Origin: Agelaius tricolor
Lineage: Eukaryota > Chordata > Aves > Passeriformes > Icteridae
NCBI GenBank assembly: GCA_023055355.1
Contig: JALJCS010000015.1
Location: 19,581,516 to 19,645,515 of the forward strand
Direction: 5' to 3'
DNA: 64,000 nucleotides
This document shows, one piece after another, positions 22,115 through 33,180 of this stretch. Both the position numbers and the translations under genes were made by a program. Within the stretch, counting starts at the first letter, position 1, and the number at the start of each line of letters is the position of its first letter. The notes under the pieces were generated by a model. The model was not told the origin of the DNA. It did no database searches and saw nothing but the letters and a program-made list of their open reading frames with translations.

Positions 22115-24730
22115 GCGGGGGGCACGCAGCCGCCTGCTCCCGGCTTTTCCTCGAGCTCCTCTGGGGCTCTGGCCGTGGGGACCGGCGGCTGCTCGCTGCT
22201 CCGGCAGCCCTGGCCACGCCGTGTCACCTCCCGTGCCTCAGTTTCTCCAGGCTGTGAGAAGAGCTGTGGCTGGTGGGGACGTCAGCACCTCCACCCCATG
22301 CCCAGGCAGCGCTGTGCTCCACAGTGCTCCACATCCACACAGAATTCCCCCCATGCTCATCCTTCCATCACCCCAGCACCGGGCTGCTGGGCAGGATGGG
22401 ACCTGCTCATTCCCTGTCCCACTGTGGGGACATTTCTAGCTCGTGTTTGCCAGTCCCTGCCAGCCTGGGCAATGTTCCCTTCAGCCTCCTTTCAAGCCAG
22501 GGAAACCGAGGCAGAGGAGGGTGTGAGCATCCCACCCATGCATGGACAGCAGGGCTGGCAGCAGCGCTGCCACTCCTGGTCCCGGCCCTGCAGGGAACAA
22601 TCAGCTTTTTCAAACCCACAAGGATTTCCTCAAGGTTGTGCAGCACAGAGCCTTTGCTGTCATCATCAGACTCCAGCTGCAATGCTGCCATTCCACCCTG
22701 AGACAAACTGCCCTGCCTGGGGCAGTCACTCCCTGACCTCAGGTGTCCCTGCAGCTCCCACCTCCCTCTGTCACCACACCCCAGCCCTGGCTCTAGGACC
22801 CCCTGAGACCATAGGGGCCCAAAGCTGGGATGAGAAGGATGCAGCTTGGTGTCTGCCACTCAAATCCTGCTGAGACCCCACAGGACACGCAGCTGCTCAG
22901 CCCCAGCCCCTGCTCCCCATCCCCATCTCAGGGACACCACAACCCAGCACAGCTCACCCACCTCCAGCTCCAGAGCTGCCGGGCACTCTGTGACCTGTGT
23001 CCCCTCCCCGCCACCCTAAATACCTGCCATGGGAGCCAGAGGCAGCCACAAGGGGCTTTTCACTCTGGAAAACCCCACCCACCCCACAGCGGCTCAGGTT
23101 TTCGGGACATTCCCACACGTGCCAATCCCTGCGTGCTCAGGGGTAAACTGAGGCAGGGAGGAGCAGCCAGGCTCTGCTGGGTGAGGGGACACATCTGGGG
23201 GTCCTCATCCCTCTGGGGGGGCACATCACAGCAATCCCAGTGCGGGCCATGCTCCGGCTGGGCCATCACTTGTGGCATGGTGGCATTAAAGCCCCGTGTC
23301 CCCCTTCTCCAGCTTAGTGCCCGTTCCCAGCTCCTGCCTGCCATCTAAAGACGGACTTAGCACCAGGTCCAGCGCTGCCTTAAGCCTCAGATTAAATGTG
23401 AACCATCTGCAAGGGGAAACCTTAATGCAGGATAATACCTGCCACACACCCCGCCGTGTCACCACGCAGAGCCCCGCCGTGGCATCGAGTCCCTGAGCAG
23501 CACCACGTCCCTCCACGGGGGTCCTGAGGCTCTGCACATGATGTTCCCATCTCCTGGATGTCCCCATTGTCCTTGCTGTCCCCTCCTGGCACAGCTCCCT
23601 GTTGGAGCTGCATGCTCAGCCAGCTCCCACCTCACCATCCCTCTCCTGCCAAAGGAGCCACCCCAGGCAGGGGACACCCAGGCGTGTGTGTGGGGGGGTG
23701 TCCAGCCAATGCCCCACCTGGTTAATTACTTTAAGTGATTAAAGTCTCTTCATCAGGGCAGCAGATTAGACCCTGCAGCTGGGAGCTGTTTTCCCTCACA
23801 ATCTCCTCCCCCAGGGGACAACAAGGGGGGTCCTGCACTGTCCCCATTTTTAGGAGTAAATCCAACCTCCCCAGCCCCAAAAAGGTGGTCCAGGTGGCCT
23901 CTGTCCCCCCAGCATGGTCAAGCCCCCCAGAAATGCCCAGACCAGCAGCATCACCCAGGGTGCAGAGGGGACGTGGGGTCACCCAGGCTGTCCCCAGTGC
24001 TACTGGGGACAAAGCTGGAGCATCACACAGCCAGGAATGAGCTCTGCAGGGAGGAGGGATTCCTGGGGGGCAGTGAACCCCAAAGCTGGGTGGGGAAGGA
24101 CGAAACACTTCCTGCCAACTCAGCACCCCAATGAATTACACAGGATCACAAGTCCCTGCTCAGGTCAGCAGGGAAAGGAGCCAGGGAGGTTTTCCACCAC
24201 TCCTGATGGAGAATTTACAGCCAGGATCCACTGTGGGCTCAGTAATTAGTGTTGGGATGCTGAATCAGCACCTGGCCATCAGCACTGAAGGGATGGAGCT
24301 GGGGGGGCTCTGGGACCAATGGTGGCCCCCCAGGAGGGACAAAGGGGGCACTGGGGTGACCCATCAGTGCCTGACAGTGGAGGGGGCCACCCCTATGGCT
24401 GGGAACACGGGAGGAAAGCTGGCAGCCCAGCATCCCATCCCAGTGTGCTGCTCCAGGACCAACTCCAGCCCAAGATCCCTCGGGTGTCCCTTTGGGAACA
24501 CCCCAGGATGGACAGAACCCCCTTGTCCTGTTCACCTAAAGACAAAAATCCCTCTGGCCCTCCCTTCCCAGCCTGGATACTCCATTCCCAGGATGCTCAA
24601 GCCCTGGGATGCCCGAGCATCCACCCAGCTGTGCCCGGGCAGCCCTCTGGCCTTGACGGCTGCCATCAATTTCCCGGGGTCGGGAAAGGCAGGGCCGGCT
24701 CCCCGGCAGATCCAGCCTCTGCTCCGAGGC
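22115..24730. other. Long stretch without a recognised gene
   Basis: Holds dispersed TGCCTCAGTTTCTCC (22,234) and GGGTAAACTGAGGCA (23,141) motifs and small AT-richer patches at 23,340-23,430 and 23,715-23,770. No exon structure or tandem repeat recognised. Confidence 0.45.
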
Positions 24731-24784
24731 TGATTACAGCCATTTCCCTGCCCGTGCCCCCTCCCTGCTGTCTGCCTCCTGCCT

Positions 24785-24895
24785 CCGTCTGCTGCCTGGT
24801 TTTATGAGGGCCATTTCCAAGAGGTCGCTGGAAATAGATTTTTATCACCTCGTGATAAATATCGTTTATGGTGACATTACTGCTCCGAGCAGCCG
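24785..24895. promoter_or_regulatory. Candidate non-coding element with a GATA-type inverted repeat
   Basis: Contains the perfect inverted repeat TTTATCAC-CTC-GTGATAAA (24,843-24,861), a pair of opposed GATAA cores, followed by ATATCGTTTATGG. Short translations look protein-like on both strands, which is typical of non-coding AT-rich sequence. Confidence 0.4.
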
Positions 24896-25026
24896 TGCAG
24901 GGGAGGGAGGAGAGGCAGGAGGACGCTCCCAGCCCCTGCTCCCAGCCCCAGCTCCACAGGGCACTGGCTGGGCCCCTCCTCATGTCCCTGTCCCCATTCC
25001 CGGAGGTTTGGGCAGGGCCATCCGAC

Positions 25027-25095
25027 GCCATCCATCCCATCCATCCATCCATCCATCCATCCATCCATCCATCCACCCATCCCTCCCTCCACCCA
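25027..25095. repeat. (CCAT)n microsatellite
   Basis: About a dozen CATC units grading into CCCTCCCTCCACCC. Confidence 0.95.
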
Positions 25096-25099
25096 GGCG

Positions 25100-27150
25100 G
25101 CAGGAACAGAGGGAGCTGCATCATTAGCCCCGCGCGCCATTAAGCACTTAAAAAGCCATAGGAATAAGCCGCGCCATTAGCTGGCAAGCGAGCTGGGAGG
25201 GGAGGGATGCAGGGAACCGAGCAGGGAGCAGGGAATGTCACCACCCCGAGGGTGCCCTGGAAGCAGGGACAAACCCCCCCCTTCCTGCACACGGCTCCAA
25301 GGTGGAAAGCCAGGGGCTTTCAGAGCTGACACATGGCTTCTACAAGGGTGACGCCACTGGGCGCCGCTCCAGGGGGACTTTTCAGAATGCTGGGGAGAAC
25401 CAGCTCCTTGTTCATCCCCTCCTCTGCTTTAGGGATGGAGCTGGCACAGAAAACCAGGAGGAAAGGCCACGGCTGAGCTGAGAACTGCAAACTCACGGCA
25501 GCGGTGGCCCCGCATGTTGCAAGCCTGCACGGAGGTGACCCAGGGGACAGGGTCCTGCCCCGGCCCAGCCCGCAGCAGGGACAGCTGCCAAGCCATGCCC
25601 ACAGGCAGCTGCCTCTGGAAAAGGGCACGGCAGCGGGCACGGGGCCAAGGCCAAGCTGCTCTCTCTGTGCCAGCCCTGCCACACACACAGCGCTGGGCAC
25701 TGGGCAGGAACAACAACTGCCCCGTTCAGCAGCGCCAAGGTGAGGGGTGTCACCTGTGGGGACACAGGCACAGCCCCCAGGGAGCCAGAGCTGGGGTGCA
25801 AAGCAGCAGCAAAACTGCACACCCAGCAAAGAGCAACCCTCGCCTGCAGGCAGAGCACGGCACTGCCAGCCCGTGCCAAGAATCCTGTTTGCTCTGCCCA
25901 GCCCTGGCACCGAGTGCCTTGGGCAAGCCAACTCCTGCCCCACTGCCTCAGTTTCCCCAGCTGGCAGGGGGTGGGCTGCCATGGGGGGACCCCAGCCTCG
26001 TGCTGTGGCTCCTTGTGACTCGCAGTGTGACCTGGCTGTGACACAGAGCTGTGGTGACTTCCTTGGGAAGGGACCCCCAGTGTGGGGCTGGGACTTTGTA
26101 TGGGGACAAGCATGGCCAGATGGCAGCACTGGCCACCCCTCCTCAGCTCCCCACACCTGGTGGGCAGAACACAGCACCAAAAAGGACCAGTCCTGTCACC
26201 CTGCTGCCGCGTGGGGCTGCATGGGGACAGCCAGCCCCACATGCAGGGACAAGGAGTGCTGGTGCTGTCCACTCTGTTTCCCTCTCTGCTGCCAGGACAG
26301 GTGCCTTGGCCATCCAGTGCCACCCCCATGTCATCACCCACACCAGCAGCTGGCACTGTCCCCTGTTGCCACATCCCACCTTTAGGACATGAGGTCCCCA
26401 AGCCACTGCATCCCCTTGGGGACAAGGAATCCCTCCAGAGAGCCCGCAATGCTGGGCAGCAGGATGCCTGCAGAGCCAGCTGCCTCCTGTGCCCATGAAA
26501 GGAGATTTATTCCCCTGGTGAGCGCCTCGGTGACCCCAGGTGCAGCTCCTGCCACCACCTCGTGGCTCCTGGCACGCAGCAGGAGCCAGCACGCCCTGGC
26601 AGGGCCACCTGGCTGGTGGTGACAGTGACCTTACCCCGCTGCCAGAGCGCTCCTGGCCCAGCTCCTGGCCCAGCACACGGCTCCCCTGGCCAAGGCAGGC
26701 TGCTGGCTTGGCACCCACCCTGCAGCCAGCCACCCTCCCCACCCTGGGCTGGCAGGGAGTGGGCAGCAGCAGCTGCGGGAGGCACGGACAGACAGACGGA
26801 CAGACAGCACGAGCACAGCCCCCTCTGTGCCACCCCCAGCTCTGGGGTGGGGGTTTGGGCATCCCCAGCCCACAGCAGGACTGGCAAAGCCCAGGGGGGG
26901 CACCCCACGGGCCAGTAGCATCTCTCACTGGGGGACAAAGCCCAGCTCAGCAAAGCCCAGCTCAGCACCAGGGGTGTCCCCCATCAGCCACAGATGGAGC
27001 CCCATGCTGCCCCAACCCCTTTGCCTACTGCCCCCCAGGAGCCAGACCTGAGCCCCCCAAGGGTGGGCACCTCTGCTGCAGCCCCCGGGTTGGGGTGCCC
27101 CCCTCCCCGTGCACCCCCTTAGAGCTGTGCATGGGCCTGCTGGGGTGCAG
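25100..27150. other. Long GC-rich stretch without a recognised gene
   Basis: Several long minus-strand frames overlap here in different registers; none has a domain or a supported exon. One TGCCTCAGTTTCCCC motif at 25,944. An AT-rich patch with AAATAAAACC follows at 27,160-27,205. Confidence 0.45.
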
Positions 27151-27600
27151 GAAAACCATTCTGCTACTTTTTTAAAATAAAACCACTGAAAAATAAACCC
27201 AAAGAAAAACGGGAAGTGCAGAAGGCACCTGGCAGCAGCACACAAAGTTTGCAGCAAGTTCCACAAAGCCCCCCCATGGGTCAGGGGGACACAGGGGTCC
27301 CCCCAGAGCCACCCCAAACACACCCAGCAAAACTGGGGGGGGCACACAAGAAGTCAGGGGGGGTACAGGGTTTATCCCCCAGCAATCCTGGTGGGATGCC
27401 CACCTCAAGGCTGGACAGGGGTAGGAGAGGGGCTCCAGCAAGGGGGGTACAGGGTGGGTACAAGCAGGTGAGGGGGGTACAGGCAGTGCATGGGGGGGCA
27501 CAGAGGGGGGGGGGCATTTAGGATGGGCATGGAGGGGCACAAGTGTGAGGGGGGTACAGGCAGAGAGGAGGGAAGTGCAAACCAGGGGTAGGGGCAGTAC

Positions 27601-27665
27601 TGGGATGGGATGGGATGGGATGGGATGGGATGGGATGGGATGGGATGGGATGGGATGGGATGGGG
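27601..27665. repeat. (TGGGA)12 microsatellite, copy 1
   Basis: Uninterrupted pentamer flanked by CAGTAC and GGGGGTAC. Each GGG-AT-GGG-AT run fits a G-quadruplex motif with 2-nt loops. Confidence 0.97.
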
Positions 27666-27958
27666 GGTACAACCAGGGTATGTGAGGGGGGCACAGAGGG
27701 GTGGGGGGATACAGGAGGGCTGGGGGCATTTAGGATGGGGATGCAGGGGTACAAGTGTGAGGGGGGTACAGGCAGAGATTGGGGATACAGGGTGGGCACA
27801 GGGAGGTGAGGGGGGCACAGGCAGTGCATAGGGGGGCACAGAAGGGTGGGGGGATACAGGAGGGGTGGGGGCATTTAGGACGGGCATGGAGGGGGCACAA
27901 GTGTGAGGTGGGTACAGACAGAGAGGAGGGAAGTGCAGACCGGGGGTAGAGGCGGTAC

Positions 27959-28025
27959 TGGGATGGGATGGGATGGGATGGGATGGGATGGGATGGGATG
28001 GGATGGGATGGGATGGGATGGGGGG
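27959..28025. repeat. (TGGGA)12 microsatellite, copy 2
   Basis: Same length and same flanks (GGTAC and GGGGGTAC) as the copy at 27,601. Confidence 0.97.
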
Positions 28026-28089
28026 TACCCCCAGGCTGCGTGAGGGGGGCACAGGTACAGGTAAGGCGGGGGGCACAGTCCGAGGGGAG

Positions 28090-28780
28090 GGCACAGGCAG
28101 CCGGCTGCCCTGCACGTACCTGCGGCGCGGGGCGCGGTGCGGGCAGCGCGGTGACCCCGGCGGGCGGCGGCAGCGGGAGGAGGAGGAGGAGGAGGAGGAG
28201 GAGGCAGCGCCGCGCACACGCACACGCGCGATCACATCCCGAGCGAGCCGGCGGCGAGAGGCGGGGGACACGCACACAGACAGACACACAGACACACAGA
28301 CACACACACACACACGCACTGCTGGGGGAGCCGGGGGGGGGGTCAGGGAAATTAATACCCGAGAAAAAGGCACTTACCCCCTCGGCGGGGCTCGCACCGT
28401 GCGCGGGGGTGGCTGCAGGGTGGCGCTGCGAGGGGAGGGGGGATCAAAGGCTGGGGGTGGGATGGGGGGGGGGGGGGTCTCGCCAGCCCCCGCTGCCTGC
28501 CACAACAAAGAGCCAGACACAACAAAAGCAGCATATGGCCAGAGCCGCGCGGGGCTGTAAATTAAACATAAAGGGAAGATTAGATAATTAATGAGCGCTC
28601 CCGGGCCGGCCCCGGGGGAAGGGGAAGGGGAAGGGGGGGCTGCCTGCTGCGGGGAGCCCCGAGCCCCCCGCCCAGCCCCGGCGGGGAGGGGGCCGGGGGG
28701 CACCTGTTGGGAGGGAGGGAGGGAGGATGGGCAGCGGCCTCGCCAGCTGCTCCGGGGCGCAGCCTAAGAGGATTAGCGGG
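28090..28780 (-). promoter_or_regulatory. Internal CpG island with two minus-strand splice donors
   Basis: The island is CG-dense, with a GGA/TCC run at 28,175-28,204 and a CA/GT tract at 28,270-28,316. On the minus strand two strong donors occur: CGCAG|GTACGTG (exon side ends 28,120) and GGGG|GTAAGTG (exon side ends 28,378). Neither upstream stretch shows convincing coding. Inference: non-coding alternative first exons of the minus-strand gene, or of another transcript running the same way. Confidence 0.4.
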
Positions 28781-29345
28781 GACATCCCGCCCCCGGCAAA
28801 AGGGCTTGGAGCTGCAGGGCTGGGGGTGGGGGTCCCTTGAACCCCCCCCCCACGTGCGGTGTCGCCTCTGCCCCAGCCTCGGGCAGCGTCTCGGAGGGGT
28901 TGGGCTCGAATCCTGCATCCCTGCATCCCTCCCCGGGCAGCATCCAGGGGGCACGGGGGTGGGCTGGCATCCCGCATTCCTCTGCCACAAACGCGCAGGG
29001 ATTCACGCACAGCTCAGAGTGCTCCCCCTGCTCGTGTTCCCCAGTCCCACACAGGGAATCCCAAATCCACCCTGCTAGGCAGGAGGGGAAACTGAGGCAG
29101 AATGGGGCATTACTGAGGCAGAAGAGGGGGAAAACGGGCAGGAGGGGGGAAACTGAGGCAAGAGGGGACACGGAGGGAAGAGAGAGGCAGGAGAGGGCGA
29201 GTCCGTGCTGGTGGCTCAGACCTGCGGGAGGGCACATCGGGGCTGGCCCCATCGGCAGCGGCGCTGGCTGCCCCCGCGGGCGGGAGGGAGGAGGGGGTGC
29301 CCCGGGAAGGGGGTGCCAGAACCAGCGTCAGGCTCGGCCCGGCCA
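28781..29345. other. GC-rich sequence without a recognised gene
   Basis: Two close copies of GGGGAAACTGAGGCA (29,085 and 29,145) lie in a purine-rich stretch. No coding recognised. Confidence 0.45.
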
Positions 29346-29349
29346 GGGG

Positions 29350-29430
29350 AAGGAGTTAATCCCATTATTGGCAGGCTCACAGATGGCGGCTGCACTATTC
29401 CCCTGCTTAGCAGATTGAACAGATCAGGCA
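29350..29430. promoter_or_regulatory. Small AT-rich island, candidate non-coding element
   Basis: GAGTTAATCCCATTATTGGC and CTTAGCAGATTGAACAG. Read on the minus strand it is open after a plausible acceptor (CTAAGCAG|GGGAATAG), but no good donor follows, so no exon is called. Confidence 0.25.
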
Positions 29431-29854
29431 GGAGGGAGGGAAGGAGGTGGGGGGGATGTCCCCCCCCAAACACCCACAGAACTGGGGTGTGAGGGGCTGT
29501 GAACGCCCCCCTCCACCCCACGGCAGCCTGAGAGCACCCAGGGGTGCTGCCCTGCTCCCCCCACTGCACCCCTTGCCAACATCCACCCGCCCACTCTGCC
29601 CTGGACGAGGGGTGGCTGACACAGCAGGGGACCTGGGGACACCCCTGCTGTCCCCAGACCAAAGCTGCCACCCCCAGATTCCCCGGGAGGTCAAGGGCCA
29701 GGTCCTGTTTCCCTGGCTCGGGGAGATTGCAGCAGCTGCTCCCGGGGCAGCAGCAGCCAGGGCTGGAGCCTGGGATTAGGGAGTGTGGGAAAGGGCTGGC
29801 AGGGAGCCAGGGACAGCCTGGAACGTCCTGAGCAGGGAGCACAACCCAAAAGGG

Positions 29855-29925
29855 ATGGAGGGAGGGAGGGACGGACAGAGGGAAGGATGGAGGGATGGCA
29901 GGAGGGATGAGGGAAGGAAGAACAG
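29855..29925. repeat. GGAGGGA-type purine repeat
   Basis: Imperfect GGATGGAGGGA units, purine-only on the plus strand. Confidence 0.7.
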
Positions 29926-29929
29926 AAGC

Positions 29930-31245
29930 CAACAGCTCCTCACCCCCACCACAGCAGAGTGGAGCCACAGGGCTCCAGCCAAGCGCCTCCATCCTGCCAG
30001 GAGCTCAGGGTGTGATGGCCCTGCCTCCTCCCCACAGCCCTTCCCCACCACAGCCCCCTGGAGACCCCCCAGAACCCCGGATGCCAGGTCCTGGTGGCTC
30101 CCAGCCCAGTCCCAGCGGGCAGGATGAGGCCACCTCCAAAGCAAAGCCTCCACTTGCCTTCTGGAAAACAGTTGGAGAACACTGAGCCTTTGATTGTGCA
30201 GGGTGAGCAGCTGTGCCCAGCCTGGCACACCCCACTAAAAACCCCCCTGGCCACCCACATCAGCCCCCCACATCCCCCTCACCCTCCCTGGAGGGCACCC
30301 CCAGCATGGATGTGAGACATCCCCTGGCAGCTGAGCCACAATTCCGGGGCTGCCGAGGCAATGGAGAGTGGGAATCTGGGCGGGAAAGGTTGGGGATGCA
30401 ATCCCACAGGGCTGGGGGCCCCTCCAGCACACCAGGATGCAATGGGAGATGGGTTGGAGGATCCCCCAGCTTCCAGGGAAGAGAATTGGGATGCTCCCAG
30501 TGCTTGGCCCCACTGCTCAGCACTGGTGCCCCCATCCCAGTCCCTACCCTCTGCTTTGGGGGGGTCTCTGCAGGACTGGGGGTGCAGGAATGTAAGCACT
30601 GGAGTGAGCACAGCCCCAGCACCCAAAACAGCTCAGCTGAGGGAATCCTGGCCAGAGACTGACCCCCAGCAGGAGGGGACAGCCCCAGAGCTCTGGGGAC
30701 ACCAGGGTGACCGAGGGAAGTGGGACAGCCCTGGTGGCTCCCTGTCCACACCACAGCACAGGATGGAGCCCAGGGCAAGCCCCCCATAGGGGCAGGAGGG
30801 TGGGCAGGCTGCTCCTCAGCCCTTGGTGCCTCAGTTTCCCCAGCCGTGCCTCAGTTTCCCCTGGCATTCCGGCCTCATGGCTGCAGGCAGGCTCACCAGG
30901 GGCAGTTTGAGCAGTCCCTGCCCAGCCCCACGGCTCACCCAGCCCACGGTGACAGTGCTGCTCCCAAACCTGCCCTTCCAGGAGCACAGCACCCACCCCA
31001 GCCACTGGCACAGGGCAGAGGTGCTTGGTGGCCACAGGGTGAGCATCTCTCTTACTGCCACCCCTTGCTCCAGGCACCAGCCAGCTCAGGAACGTGTTTG
31101 TGCCTCAAGAGCCAGGTCAAAACCCTGGGAAACTCACTGTGGGGCATGCCCAGCTCCCCTGCCCAGCACAGGGCTCCCCAAACCTCCCAGTTCCCCTCTG
31201 GGAGCTCAGCCCAACCCCGCTGCTCCCACCAACATCCCCCTGCCA
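29930..31245. other. Stretch without a recognised gene
   Basis: Two TGCCTCAGTTTCCCC motifs 20 bp apart (30,827 and 30,847). No exon signals or longer repeats noticed. Confidence 0.45.
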
Positions 31246-31440
31246 GGATCTGGGGATGTGGCCCAGGGCTGCTCCCAGCCTGGCTCTGATTGCAGCCAGG
31301 GAGAGGAAATGGGCAGCTCTGGGTGAGGGTGGGCACTGGCACAGGGCTGGTGGCACATGGGGACAAAGGGACTCACAGGGACAGCCCCAAGCAGAGCCTG
31401 GGGTGATCCAACACCTGCAAAAATCCCTCAGCTTTTGCTG
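31246..31440. repeat. Dispersed repeat, copy A (about 190 bp)
   Basis: Aligns by eye with 34,451-34,640 in the same orientation. Both share GCAGCCAGGGAGAGGAAATG and GGGCAGCTC, then GTGGGCACTGG, ACAGGGAC and GCCTGGGGTGAT. Divergent in the middle. The unit class is not recognised. Confidence 0.75.
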
Positions 31441-31636
31441 GGGATGCTCAGCCACACCTGGGGTGATCCAACACCTGCAAAAATCCCCCAGCTTTTGCTG
31501 GGGATGCTCAGCCACTCTTGGGGTGATCCAACACCTGCAAAAGTCCCCCAGCTTTTGCTGGGGATGCTCAGCAACTCTTGGGGTGATCCAACACCTGCAA
31601 AAATCCCTCAGCTTTTGCTGGGGATGCTCAGCCACC
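31397..31636. repeat. Tandem repeat, 60 bp x 4
   Basis: Four near-perfect copies beginning CCTGGGGTGATCCAACACCT. The period is exactly 60 bp, with only a few substitutions. Because 60 is divisible by three, frames on both strands stay open and mimic a protein with 20-residue repeats. The unit begins at the 3' edge of dispersed repeat copy A. Confidence 0.97.
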
Positions 31637-31779
31637 CCCAGCTTTATTTTGGGGGGATTCCCCCCATTCCCAGCTGGCAGTTCCCACCCACTGGAGACGT
31701 GAGGATCCATCGGGGGGGAGCAGAGTGGTTGAGGCTGGGAGCTGCCTCAGTGCCAGCCCAGGCAGGCTCCCAGGGGACT

Positions 31780-31930
31780 AATACCGGCATGTAAATATTA
31801 GATACTTCTGTCTCCTCTGAGGCCAATTACACAAATCGTGGCAGCTCCCGCAGGACTCTCTGCTCCTACTTACTGTATCATCATTAACAGCTTATTAGAG
31901 AACAGCTGCTCCAAGAGGGGGAAACAAAAA
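31780..31930. promoter_or_regulatory. AT-rich non-repetitive island around the microexon candidate
   Basis: Contains GTAAATATTAGATAC, CCAATTACACAAATCG, TATCATCATTAACAGC and CTTATTAGAG. It fits either a conserved non-coding element or an exon with flanking intron. Confidence 0.35.
31874..31908 (-). CDS. Possible 32- or 35-nt microexon with a tandem acceptor
   Basis: On the minus strand a strong pyrimidine tract (CTTCTCCTTTTTTTGTTTCC, then CCCTCTTG) leads to a tandem GAGCAG acceptor. The exon could start at 31,908 or 31,905. It ends at 31,874 before the donor ACA|GTAAGTAGG. Read in phase 0 after the exon at 35,272 it gives (Gln)-Leu-Phe-Ser-Asn-Lys-Leu-Leu-Met-Met-Ile and leaves two bases of an unfinished codon. 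Without splicing the frame stops at once (CAG TAA). The surrounding 31,780-31,930 is AT-rich and non-repetitive, so this may simply be a conserved non-coding element with chance splice signals. Confidence 0.22.
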
Positions 31931-31999
31931 AAGGAGAAGCCAGCAGGAGAGGCGGGAAGGAGACAGGCATGGAGGAGGGTGAGCAGGCGTGACCTCCAC

Positions 32000-33045
32000 C
32001 CTGCCCCAGCACTCAGGGACACCAGGGACATCGTCCCCACACTGGCACCGGTGTGCTCAGCCCTCTCTAAAAACCCGGTGGCAAACCAGTCCAAAAATCC
32101 TGGTGGGATCTGCTGTGGGATTCCCAGAAGGTGCTGGGAAGGGGACAGAGGGATGGGCTTTGCTGGTGTTGGGCAGGGGACGGGAGTGAGGTGGCTCCAG
32201 GGACAGCAGGAGCTGGGGTGAAGTCACCAAAGCAGGCTGGCACCCTCAGCCAGGGGCGTTTTGGGGCTGGCAGGTGCCTTCATGCCCACAGGGAGGATAT
32301 TCCTCAGCCTCTGGGTGCTGGGATGGGAGGACAGGAGGTTTAGGATCAGCTCCCCAGCACAACCCAGCCTCCCTGAGGGGGGACACACATTCCCTAAACC
32401 AACAGCAGCATCATTAAAAGTGCAGCTCATTGGGAGCCAGGCACTCCTTGCCCTCCTCCCAGTCCCCAAAGGGTGACAGCAGCCAGGCTGGGATGGCAGG
32501 GGGGATTTTTGGGGTGCCACAACTCTCCTCCCTTCTGAGTGCAACCAGGCACGGTCAGTCCCAGCCCTGACACTCGCTGATGTCCCCTGCGGCCACCAAG
32601 GCCAGCCCGGGTCCCCAGCGGGGTCACAGCAGGGTGGCCAGGGCAGGTGGCCCTGCTGGGAGCCGTGTCCCCGGGAGGGAGGACGTCAGGACATGCTGCT
32701 GGTGCGCTCTAGCGTCAGGCAGCATTAATGCACGGCTGGCAGCAGGCACGGGCTGCACAGCTGGACACACCGCGGGGCCGGGGACGGACACCTGGACACG
32801 GATCCGCGTGGGGACACACGGACACCTGGACACACACACACACACGGGGGGGGGGGGGACACAGCCACCAGCTGCACCTCAGCCCCCCCCAGGTGGCTCT
32901 GCTGCACCAATGTCCCACTCTGGGGGGCTGGGGGGGCAGATGTCCCATGTGGGGGGGACAAAGCCCCCCAGGCAGGGGCAGATGCTGTGGGAGGGGAGGG
33001 GGAGCGGGGCTCCCCAGGGCTTTGGGGGGCCGGGGAGGCAGCAGC
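32000..33045. other. Stretch without a recognised gene
   Basis: A CA run followed by a G-run (32,826-32,858) is the only simple repeat. No coding recognised. Confidence 0.45.
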
Positions 33046-33049
33046 TTCC

Positions 33050-33180
33050 CGTCTGATTGCTAATTATCCTCGTTATTCCGTGTCAGACACTTTATGAAGC
33101 ACCGCAGTGATTTGCTCTTTCCCTGTAATTAGGCACGGCGCAATTACCATCTAATTCAAGTTCAAGCTCCGCGTCCTCGC
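33050..33180. promoter_or_regulatory. Candidate conserved element with clustered ATTA sites
   Basis: CTAATTAT, GTAATTAGG, GCAATTACC and CTAATTC lie within about 100 bp. The minus strand after TTACAG is open for 20 codons to a stop, but the acceptor is weak, so no exon is called. Confidence 0.45.

Larger units (their letters stand above)
27330..28080. repeat. Higher-order tandem duplication (358-bp period) containing GGGAT arrays
   Basis: A unit made of GAGGGGGGTACAGGCA, GCATTTAGGAxGGGCATGGA, GAGGAGGGAAGTGCA and a 12-copy TGGGA array occurs twice. The pentamer arrays start at 27,601 and 27,959. A partial third copy of the non-pentamer part lies between them (about 27,680-27,800). The plus strand is G-rich throughout. 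Confidence 0.9.

Noticed and set aside
24666..25124. Minus-strand stretch reading [10 protein letters not shown]
   Set aside because: The plus strand reads equally protein-like, no donor follows, and the best acceptor would put a stop codon first. Treated as a non-coding element.
26491..26520. Plus-strand ATGAAAGGAGATTTATTCCC followed by CTG|GTGAGC
   Set aside because: A mini first exon by pattern, but not in a CpG island and on the strand opposite the gene.
29350..29430. Possible exon after CTAAGCAG on the minus strand, in frame with the microexon candidate
   Set aside because: No acceptable donor follows; the nearest GT sites would give a 23-nt exon or are weak.
31094..31710. Frames of about 200 codons on both strands with 20-residue repeats
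   Set aside because: Produced by the 60-bp tandem array; no domain, no splice support.
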